64,000 nucleotides of DNA from positions 1-64,000 of the forward strand of contig JABANP010000274.1 of assembly GCA_013115135.1 (NCBI GenBank). The letters run 5' to 3'. How positions within the stretch are numbered: the stretch's first letter is position 1; each line of letters opens with the position of its first letter. Positions 21,658 through 33,600 of this stretch are shown piece by piece. The notes beneath the pieces are model-generated. The model saw nothing but the letters and a program-made list of their open reading frames with translations. It was not told where the DNA came from and made no database searches. This DNA is from Perkinsus olseni (Eukaryota > Perkinsozoa > Perkinsida > Perkinsidae). The translations under genes and the position numbers were made by a program.

Positions 21658-24600
21658 CTAGCGCTTTGAAAATCGCTCCATCACAGGCGGGCCGAGACCA
21701 CCAACCTTCTGCTGCATCTCAGCCTCTTTCTCAGAATCTCGACTCGTCGACTCCGAGTTCACAGTGCTAGCCGCCGAACTGATTCGTTCTTCTGCCGCTC
21801 GCTCGTTCTTGAGGAAGGAGACTTCTCTCCGTAAGTTGTTGATTTCTCGTATGAGCGTCACGTTGTCTTGCAGCACTCGAGTGTTCGTTGACCGGTGAAC
21901 CTCGCATGAAAAAAATCTCCATACCAACTTTTTCTGAACGAATGCCCCATTGCTACGAGATATAACGTCGCCTTGCCAAGTTATTTATACAAAGTAGATT
22001 ATAGCATTAATGCGAAAATTCCGTAAAACCAAAATTTCACGCATTCTTCAAAACAGATAAAACAGCTGAGTATCACTCGACAAGCAAGATGCCGCTGTTA
22101 CTCATCATGCGCCGATCGTCTTGTGCATGCGTGCATAGCTAATACTCCCGCCCCCCCCAATAGAAAGGTAGAGGACTTCACACTCCTTCTCGCCTTGCGT
22201 TGACTATGTGCAATAACGGAGAAGCAGCAGATTCTTTCATCGTGCACTTCCGTTCCGTTCTATCAAGTCTATCACTTGTGAGAAATGATGACCTCCAGAA
22301 TGACTACCGCCCAGACTCACATGAGCTGCTTTTTCGTGCTTCTGCTTCAGAGTCATCATACACTTCTCGAGGTAGTCCCTCTGTCTGTTGAACTCCTTTT
22401 GGTAGGCGTCAACTGACAACATTCGTCAGGTCCTTCGGCTAAGGAGCGTGCATTTTTCGTGCGGCAAATCCGGAAAAAACGACGATTTTTCTGTTCACAA
22501 AACGCTTTTGAATTCCGGTTTTTTTCGGATTTCCCTAAAAAAATGTAGTTGCAAAAATTCGACAACTACTTTCAGCCTGTCGTTCCAGTCCAATTCACAG
22601 ATCTTACCATCGTCCCCCTCAGCGTCATCAGTTCTACTCTCCCCTTCAACGCCATCTGCTTCCTTCCCTCGTTTGTTCTCTTCCAAGATAAGCTCGTGGT
22701 ACATCGCGGTGATACTTTTCCTCAGTTTCCGAGGATCCTTGCAATCTCGGTAGCACTCTCTCATTGCCGTTCTCGAAGTCTGAGAACCGCTACAATTAGG
22801 AAGCTAGAAAAGAAAACTGTGTTCCCCCTTGTAAACCCGTCCACAGCTGTTGTTAGGATACGATTACCTTAACACATTACTATTTATTCCGGAGTATCCA
22901 GTGTTAGTTCAAAGAAGATACGATAATACTTTGTCCTCACTAAAATATCATACCACAACTTTCGATATTCTCCCTTCCATTCACTGCAATCCACACTTTA
23001 ATTTCGATGCTGGAATTTTCGTTTCGAGCGCGCGAACGATTTCCTATAATAAACTCACTTCCTGCTCTCGATGCTCCTCATCAATTTTGCCCTTCTGTTC
23101 CTTGATCTCTGCCAGCAATGCCTACAACACCTCCCATCACCAACAGCATTTAAGGGGACGTGAATCGATCGGCGAAACCGAAAAGCGGGAATCGATCGAG
23201 GAGAAATTAGTCGCACCGCAGTAAGAGTAATTGCGTTCTTCGTCGTTCCGCTAAAGACAGTATTTTCTGTGACGACATATTGTGACACTATTCTGATTCT
23301 GATATTTTTTGGCCATAAGATGTTACAAAAATATCACAAAAAACTCAAAAAAATTCACATAAATCATCACAAAAATATCAAAATATCGGGTTAGAAAAGA
23401 ATGACAATCGGTCATTTCCAACAGACTCTCACCCTCTGCTTCATGTTCATCTCCGACACTTCCAAACTCAACGTCTTGTTCCTTCCGCATGCACCTAAAT
23501 ACCCCCAGACGAACGGCTTCACGAATTGCGAACAACAATCAAACGGCCATTTTCCCAGTCTCAACTCGATTCATGTCGTCCCAAAAGTTATCCCCAAATG
23601 CCGCACCCTGTTATCTTTCTATTTCCGATTGGTAACTTCCGACAACCTGCACGCGTTCTTCCTCCCTGTACTACCGAAATTTCGAGAGGACCGAGAATTT
23701 ACGAGCTGGGAGGGGGGGATAAAGGTAAAAAATTTTCTTTCGACCTCACTCTTCGATCTCCGCGTCCATGAAGGTGATCTGCGTCTTCATTTTCGCGATC
23801 TCAGCCGACTTAGGATCGATCTCTCCCTTCAACTCCTATCGAGACATCCTCACGGAGGCAGCTCCAGCCTAGGCCTCACCCGAATCTTGTAATCTAGGAC
23901 AAACTTGAATTTCTCTAACTCTTGATTTTGCTTCCTCAAGTCATTTATCCGCCTTTCCTTATCCTCGATCGTCTTCTCTCTTTCTTCCATTTCCTTTATG
24001 TTTGCAGCACGGTCTTTCACGAGTGCCTCGATCTTTTCCCGTCGCCGTTGAACCTGCTCACCGACGCGTGTGCGACGTCTCAGTCCGAGGCCGATGCCAC
24101 CATTTGTTCAGCTCTACGCACGACGCTCAATGATTAACAGAGGGTTCGGTGGATGGCTCCCTTCAGAAGGGGCTATCCGAGCTCAACAGCTCCAGCACGC
24201 ACGGGTCGTGTGGCGGAGAGCCTTCCATTCGATTCTAGGGACGGGTCATCAGTGTAACTTACACTGTGTAAGACAGGACAAGTTCATTTGAAATTAGGGA
24301 AAGGTTCGGGTTCGCGTCTTTGCACAAGGAAAGACATAGAATTTACAGGTTGAGAAATCCGAAGTTGACGCTGGCATCTCACGAGTGCACCGTCTCGGTT
24401 ATGCCGGGAGTTCGACGCCCGAGGTCCGACCTGTAGGAGCCAGTTCCTTAAACTCTCTTCCTTGTAACCCATCTGCCTCTTGAGATCCTCATGGTGCTTC
24501 CTAAAAAGAAGTGTCCACAGTCCCCAATCCACACCGCTCGACTCACTTGTGTATTCCAGCCTGACCTCGAAGGCCGATCTTCTCGTCCTTCTCGTGGCTC

Positions 24601-27600
24601 AGAAGCGACTCGTACCTGGCGTGTTACCAGGGGGCGCTGACGAGTTTGAATTCTTCAAGTCCTCACTTTCGCTTTACCGCTTCGATTTTGTCATCTGTTT
24701 TATGCTCCACTTCCCTGCAACATCAAGAAATAACCTCATATCAGAAGTCATAGCGCGCGGAGAGCAAAATATCACAGGGCGTGTGGTGTAGGGGTATCAC
24801 GTCTGCTTCGCATGCAGAAGGCCCCGGGTTCAATTCCCGGCACGTCCATCTATTCCCACCTCAGCTTCTGGTGATGCTCACGGAAATCCTTCTCCTTATC
24901 CTCCAGCACAACTTCTCTTTCCTCCCTGTTCTTCTTCCTCTCCTCCTCAAATACCCTTCCCATCGCCTCTGACTATTCCTGCCACACGGAATAGGTTCAC
25001 AGAAAGACCCCGCCGAGCTTTGGCGTTTCTCTAAGAAACCAATTACTCGGAGGCTACTCTCATGTTTCGCCTCGATCGTTCCCTTCATCGTCATCCATTC
25101 TTGGAACTCTTTCTCAGAGCATTCTGTCAACTCGGCAAGTCTGACACACGCACACGAGTACGACGCAGACTTCGCAGACCCAAACACGAGTTCGCAAGCC
25201 ACTCGTGCTCACTCTAGGCTAATCGAGGAGTCAAATTAAGTGAGCAGTGGACACAGACCGCGTCCAGAGCTGACGAGCCGAACTCAACACTGGTGGATAA
25301 CATGGCAGACATCTGTAGATGAAAATCGTTGCACTCCAGCGACACCGAAGACGGCGTATTAAGCGCGGAATTCACCTGCTTTTGATGTTTTTGCACGTTG
25401 TTTGGGCGAAAGGAACTCGAAACTAGCAGCTTCATCTACACGCTGAATTGGTCCAACGCAGTCTGGTAGTAAGCAGGCACCGATAGGCTTCGAGTATTCA
25501 CCCAAAGATTGAGCACGATGACTAGGCCATTGGCTGTGCGAGACATTCTCGCCGACACTCGGTGCTCCTCTAGTGTTCACCAAATCCAACTTGTCTCCTC
25601 GTTGAAGATACCTTTAGAACTCCGAAAGGGATGTCGAGGAGAGCGATGGGTCGAGACATGGGATGGCGTTCAACGTCAGTAACCCGGTCACCGAGACGTT
25701 GGGGGACTCGACTCCGGTAGTATCAGAACGCACCATCGGAGGGCCGCCCACCCACGGGAAGAAAACAGTGACTCATCTATCACTTTTAGCCTCTGAACCA
25801 TCTCAATATGGCACCTGCCCGAAATGAATCTTCAGATGGGCAGTGAGATCTTTTCGATCTTCCTCGATGGGCAATCGTTGGCCATGTGACCCTTGCCGCC
25901 GCAGACAAAGCACTCGAGTTCCGTACCGTACGCCGCCATACCAAAGAGAAATCGTGGACGGCGCCGACCCGACAAGGTGCGACTTGCACTCATGTCCAAC
26001 AGGCAGGAGAGTCTCTTGCCTGTCTCTCACAGAGAACGCGACGGGGCCCTGTGGTGACCAAATTCTGGAATGATCTCTGTGGGCGATGATAGTGCACCAT
26101 GCACAAAAGCCACTAGGCGAACCTCAACCCCAATAGAAGCCTCGACAGCGGCTCGGTACATACTGAGGTGAGCGGATCGGCATTCCCAGAGAGAGTCTCG
26201 CTATCCCGCATCAACTGCGCCTCTTGATCGCAACCTGCTGTGATGCTTCCGGTTTCTTCAAGGGCTCGGCTATATCCCCCAGCAGAGGGACTCCGTCGCC
26301 AGCCAACTCCCTCGTATCTTCCTGGCGTAGAAGAGCTCTCGGATAACGAGGTTCCAGTATGGATTGCGGACTCAGCACGCTAAGCTGATATTATCTGCAC
26401 TGACTACGCTCTTATTACGAGGCCATCGCAAGGAGCCGAAATCTGGCCATCTGGCTCGGAATTAGAAGCTGAGAAATTATAAGATCCTGATGAAGGGGCA
26501 AGACCCTCGAACTGCACTTTCGCATGTCAAAGAGACATCACAGGCCTACCGTTGCGTTTCAAGGTCCATCTTGATGGTCGAAAGTCTTCTCGAGTTGGTC
26601 CAAGTTGGTCAGGTGGGTATCCGCTAGCTGCACAAGCTCCTCCTCGAAGCCTGCAAACGGATACACCATCCCAGAGAATCCAGCAAGGGTCAGCATCTTC
26701 ACGCGTTGTGACGAGACGAAGCCGTGAGAGCAACGATCTCGGCATTCCGACTCACCAGCCACCATCATGTCTTTATCGTCCTTGAGTTGGCCATAGCTCC
26801 CCATCTCCTTCGTCATTGTTTCCGAGTACTTCTCCTCCAACTTATCAGCTTTCTCTCGATGCTTCTCGTCTCGAAGCCTGACAAGATACGCGCCCTCTCT
26901 AGCTCCTATCCGACCAGTCTGAGTTTTGACGCAGTTCAGCCGATCGGAAGCACCTCGATTTTTCGAAAAAATCGATTTCCAGCAAAATTTTCCGCTGGTG
27001 AGTTTGCTCACCTCAACTGATACTCGATCTGGTCTCCTAGCTCAGCCACTTGTCTCTCCAATTCGATGATGAGCCTTTCTCTCTTATCCAGGTACGCTCT
27101 CGTGACCAGCGTCTCTTCAGAGGTCGGAAGAGATGGCTGCTTAGGATCGCCTTTCCGTGGACTCGCATCAGTAACTTATAACGAGGAATGAACAACCTCG
27201 TTCGGCTGAAGGAAATTACCAGCCGTTCTTGCCGCTGAGAGAGGCGATAGTCTCACCTAAAACGACGGCCGAGCGGAACTTAGAATTCGGAATTTTTCAC
27301 CCAAACGATTATAGGGTCCCAAGCGATCGATAGTCTGGCGCCAGAGTGTTCTTTGCACAGGAATAATTAACCATCTCCAGCGAGTGCTCATTTTGCACCC
27401 GAACGATTATACGAGATAGATAATTTCTCACCCGAACGATTAATCTTGCACCGATAAATTTACGCAGAAATTGTCGTCATACAGAGTCTCTGTATGACGA
27501 TAATTTCGAAATTCTTTCGTAATCAAATTTATTCTCTCTGTAACAGAGAGAAGAATTTTACTAACCTTCACCAAGACAGACTTACTGGAGATCCCGGCAC

Positions 27601-30600
27601 TCCCGTCGAGGCGTCTATCGAGGCCATCGATGGCAGCCAGATTTGGAAGACCATCAAGGCCCCGTCCTCCGAGATAGTAAAGAGATGCTCATCTCGGTGG
27701 GACAGCACCATGCGAGTTATCCCTCCGCAGTGAGCCTGGCGAAGGAGCTACGCTGACCGCGCGCCACGAAATTCCCACCGGTAACTCCATGAACGCGTTG
27801 ATCGGCACCGCTGCAGTGCGCCGCTTGTCCCTTCGTGAAGTCGTTGGAATGATATAAACCTGATTCAATCACCATGAGAGCAGGCAAAGCAGCGATTATC
27901 GCAAACGGCCCAGCATAAACGGTTACCGTCGAGCTGGTAGCATAAATCAATCTGCCCTGCTCACCTTCAGTGTGCTCGGCAGAGAGACCTTCCCATTTCG
28001 CATACACTCAGGATCAGTATGTTCATCAATAATGGTATTAACAACGCTAGTTCCCTCACAGAAGCAGGGGCTGCTCCCAGACTGCGAATCAGGCAGCATC
28101 GCAGAGCAGCTGCCGAACAGGAGAGCAGGGCGGGAGCCGGCCGAGGTGGGCACCACCAAAGGGCTGAGGACTCGGGCCTCCGGCCTGAGGACCTCCGCTC
28201 TTTGCCTGAAACTCATGCGTCTCCAACCTTACCGACCCGACACGTCCTCCTACCTGATTTTGCTTCATACGCTCCGTTGGACTCAACGTAGCGCCACTAC
28301 TAGCTTGTCGCTGTTCGTGCTCATCGGGAGCTAATATGCTGTTCATGACAGTCCCGGGGGTCGGGCGAATGTCATAAACTCGATCGTAAGTGCCGAACTT
28401 CCCCTCATGATTCGGGCCAAGTTCTACGATTGTCCCGTCAGAACAGCTGATGTAGATGGTATGTCTGCACAGGCGCACCTGTTGGGTGCCTTGAGTGCCA
28501 CTGGTCGAGGAACTTCCACTCTGAGAGGGACGCCAAGTTGTAAGCATCAAATTCAACAGCCTCGGTAGCTCAGTCGGTAGAGCGCGTGCCTTTTAAGCCC
28601 GTGGTCGTGGGTTCGAGCCCCGCCCGAGGTGTTTTAACTTACACTCGATGCGAACGTTGTTGTGACTTCTCCCTAAAAAACCCAACCAGCCTCCACCAGC
28701 CAGCTCGTCTTCACACCTACCGTCGTCCTCCCCGCCTGCGCTTCCGCCCTCATCACCGCCGCCCCCACCGCCCTAACACCCCTATTCTTCGGTCGCCACT
28801 CCCGAGAACTCCGGCATGGTCCACCGAATCCTTCCACACCGACCAGAACATACTCGTACCTGAGTGACCTCTCTCCGCCGAGATGTCTTGCGTCGCGTCA
28901 CATCTTCGGGCGAGCGCTTTTTTCACAGGACCGCAGGGCATTTGATCTTCGCTTTGCACACCTTCGAATTATTCTCATCGGAAATCTCCGTGTGAGGAAC
29001 ACACCAACCCCGTCACCCACAATCTCCCAAAAGCTTCGACAAAACTTACACTATCCCCTCCGAGCTTATCACCACCACAACAGAATCATCATCGCTAAAC
29101 TCAATCACTCGAGCACGCCTGAACGACACACAATTTCCACCAACAAATTCGAACCAATTCCCCTCACCCGCCCAACCCCGCCGCCGCGAGGGCCTCCTGC
29201 AGCCCGGCGCTGCCGAGCATAGACGCCTGCCCACTCGCCACTGTCGTGCAAAAAAGCTGAGCGCTGTAGGTCCGATAGATCTGATAGCGGAAATCGTCAC
29301 AACCCCCGGGGCCAGACCAGGGACGACCGACTTGAACTTGGTTTGGCTGATATCGCCACAGCAAACAGATGCCCTCCGTTGGAGTACTTCACCTCCCTGC
29401 AATTTCTCACTAGAAGATCTTTGTAAGGTTGAATGTCGTCCATGAGAAGATTCATCAGCCTGATCAAGAGTAGGTATCGATTACCATCAGCAAATTCTCC
29501 GCAAAAAATATGAAATTTCCCGAAAAATTTGCTCGAAAATCTCGGTTTAACCACTACAACCCTACTCTCGCTTTCTGCTCAACATGAACATCCACACAGA
29601 TGCCCTTGCCCGAAAATATCCCATTTCCACTACCGACCCTGCGCGTATTTTCCACTCATTCTCAAGCGTTCATGTTCCTCCGCCTTCTCTTCGCCTCACG
29701 CCTTAACCGATTTACGCAATATTTTCACTACTAGGGTGGCGCCGCTGCTCCATCAGGTGACGACAGCCCAGCTGGGCTATCCAAGGCTAGGACTGTCGCC
29801 GGTCTACTCAGTTCGGGACTGCACGTGAATTGCGCGTCGAGGATATGCTCGATGGGAGAGAGAGTAGCGCCCCGGCCTTGGACGGCGCTAACCCACCTTA
29901 TTCGATCTGCGAAGGCCACGATGAGTCCAAAGCCGTTGGGATGAATCGCAACACTGAGGACTTCCTCTTCGAACTTCTTAGACATCTCGCATGTCCGATC
30001 GATATAGTTCCAAACCACCACCTAAGAAGGGTGGCAAGAGGTCCCGGGTTCGATCCCGGCACCCTACATTTTTATCAACCCCGCAAGTAGCCACCAGTGG
30101 TCGTCTGACGCAAACGCTCAGGCCGGTTATCGGCCCGGTATGGAGGGGAGTTGATAGATACTCCAACAACCTCTTCCCCTGGGGCTCTTGAGTTTCCGTC
30201 ACTTCGTCAGCTCCTCTGAAAAGACGAACGCCAAACTGCATAGAAATAACCAAGCTCGAGTTCGCCCGTATCTTAGGTTGACCATGAGCTAAGACAGAAT
30301 AAAAGATTTCAGGCAGTAGCACCGTCGAGATTTTACAGACAAATTATCCGCTACCGAGACCTCGTTCGGAAAGGTAGAGCATGGCGAGAAAATGAGTATC
30401 TTAGGTTGACCATGAGCTAGGACAGAATAAAAAGAATAATAATTTGCGCAGTCGAGAGTCTTCAATCAAAAAGTTTTTCCCCGACCAAGATCGCCTTCGA
30501 CAAGATTGAGGATAGCGAGAAAAAAGGTATCTTAGGTTGACCATGGTCACTCGCAGAATTCTACCCTATTACCCTCGTCTCCTCGGTTTCTCGTCCTCTT

Positions 30601-33600
30601 CCTCCGCGCTCAAATACACGGAATATATTTGACCATCTGATACACCGGCCACGATATTCTCACCATTGGGTGAGAGGGAGATGCAGTGGACGTATCTTGC
30701 AAGGCGGTCATTAACAGAATAGGTCGACTCTGGCGCGAGACAGAGTGAAAAGATTTCTCCGGAATTGGTAGCGGGATAGGGCCGAAAGTCATTATAATTT
30801 CCTCAGAAGCTCTGATACATCGCTCCGCTTTTTTTGTCAACAACCATAGTGACCTCCAAGATACTCGGCTGTAATAATAAGACGGAATTTCAATACCGAA
30901 AAAAGGTAAGAAACTAATTCCAGACATACTACAAAAAACTTAGGGAAATTATTATTTTTCCCATCCAAAAGGGAAGGTAAGAAACTATCGGGACCGCGTA
31001 TCTTAGGTTGACCATAGGAAGATGCAGAAAAGCCCAACCCGCTACCTGTTAGCCCTGGCAATAGCCTCTTTCGCAGCCTCTGTGCCTTCCCGAGAAGTTC
31101 TCCTCCGATCAGCTTCGGGCGAAGCCTCTCCTTTCTCTGCCACTACACTCGAGGTCATGTCTAGACGAAATTCTCTCGACAAAAGATGGCCCTAACAAGT
31201 ATCCAAGGTTGACCTCTGCAAGATACGAAATAGGTCGCCATGAAAGCACATTCTTTCTAGTCCGGGAAACGCGAAGAAGTCCAATTTTCCAAAATTTTTC
31301 GACGAATTTACCCAAAATATTATTTCTATTTTTCTTCGCGGAAATTCTCAGCAACTTGACGGGTCTCTCTGCTAATTGACAAATACTTCCATCACAATTT
31401 TTCACCAAAAAATTTTTTTCCACCTGGAAATTCCCGCGCTCGAAACCACCCACCTCTTTCGAGTCCAAGCTCCTCTCATAAACCCTCATCGTCGAATCAA
31501 CCCCGCCCAGCACAAATCCCTTAGCAGTAGCCACCGCGCACAGACACGACCTGGCAAGGCCTGATGAATAATTTCGTGGCGCGCGGTCATGAACCTGTGC
31601 TCTCCCGGGCCAGTCGAGACCGTTCCTTTGAACTCGCCATTACTCTCGTAAAGGAAGAGCTCCCCTTTTTCACTGCCGATCAATAAACTGATGGGGAAAA
31701 AATCTTGCGCGTGCGTGCAAAAGATTCCCAAAGATACCATCCCTCTGCCAGCCAGGCTTGGCAGGTAAAATTGAAGTTGGTGTTTTCGCCTTCGCGATTC
31801 TTGTTGGCGGGCTGGACTGGAAGAGGCTTCATTAGACCATCACCGATCCTGAGGGGGTATGAACGATGATGAGGGGGAAATGTGGTATTGAGAGTGCGGC
31901 TGGTAGATTTTTATATCCACTTGAGTATCTTAGGTTGATCATGGTCGGAGAGAAAAACAATGATCGCTAATAACATATATGACAGTAGAGTAGAACAACA
32001 CTTTTCGTATCTTAGGTTGACTATGGTCAGATACAAAACAGCTCATGTACTCACCGATAGAGTTTGAAGATACCCTCCCCAATAATCGACACGATTGCCG
32101 CATCCGTCGGATGACAGGCAGCGTCATGAACAATCGCCACCCCTGCGGTACCACTCAAGGCCTGCGGAAAAATACCCTCGCCAGGGATCGAACCCACGAC
32201 CTCTCGCTCACCGGCATAGACTTCGTCCCGACGGACGTTATGCTCTGTGAAGCCAATCTCCTGATGGACATCTTCCTCGTCGTTCCCGTGATCGGCGGCG
32301 CTATCTGCTAGAAAAGTATCCAAGGTCGACCCTGGGAACTTTCAGAATCGCAACAGAAGCAATTCGGCAACCGTAAAAATCCTAAATTTCCATTCAACCC
32401 CGTAAAAAATTTCTTGCAATTTTTCTACCATAATATTCTCGATATCATCAGCGATAACTTTCAAACTTACACGATAGTGAATTCACGGCGCTTGATATTT
32501 TATCCATCGATTTCGTTTAAGTGTCACCGGTGATACGTGAATCGCCGTGAATTTTCGAAAAATTATTACTATTATTTTCCGCACATTCTCACCACCACGA
32601 ACAGTCACCAAAAATCTTCAATTTCTGCGCTTCTCAATTTTTGAAATTTTCATGCAATAGGTAATCTCACCTTCGTCCAGGCCACGGAGCCTCGAAGCAC
32701 CAGCTGCCACTTTGTCCAACCTCCAGTGACCGAGCCAGCAGCACATAGACGAGCCCGCAGCTGGGGTAGTGGAGATGGTGATGAGAGACTTTCCGTCAGC
32801 CGGAAAGGAGATGGCCGTGACGCATCCTGAGGTCGGCCAGGGGGAGCGGGAAGGCGTTTGGGGGATGCTTGGAAGGGGCCTGAATAACTTCTGGTGTTCA
32901 TTTTATGCTACAACCACGACCACAATAGATAAATAAGAAATAGCTTCACCCGAGTGAAAAGAGACTCTTCAATTTTATGCTACAACCACGACCACAACGA
33001 GATAGCGTCTACATCGCCATGTTGTCATCTCGAGTTTCTTCATTCGCGATCTGATCAATTTAATACCAACTTTCCGACAGCTCTCACCATAATTTCCGAG
33101 ATCGCTCATCCCCACTCACAAGAAGCAGACGAAGAATGGACCCATCGCGTGGAATCCGAAACAACCATCTCTGGAGGTCGATGCGTGCAAGACTCAGAAA
33201 AAAAGATTCCCTCAGGCTACCTCTGATTGCTCATGCGTCCTGGGATGGATGCTCAGTATCCGCCGTTTTCTGATGGTATCGCCCTTACAGCGGAGGTCAT
33301 AGACCGTGACTGTGGGGGCAGTGGGAGTTCCGTCACTCGCCCTGAAATTCAAACTTTGCAAAAGCAATAGTGGTTCGCTGGCGAAGCTCAATCGGACCTC
33401 AGAATCTTCATGAAGCTCGTCACTGCCGAGTCGCCAGTATGAAAAATGTTCTCTTGTTAAGATACTTTTTCACTCGAGTGAACAAGTTTTTTGTATCCGC
33501 AAAAAAGTTAAAAATTATTCGATAAGGGTTGCGTTCGTATAGATAACCATCATTCTCGACTACAACGGCCGCGCCATAATTTATCGCAATTATTCCGATT

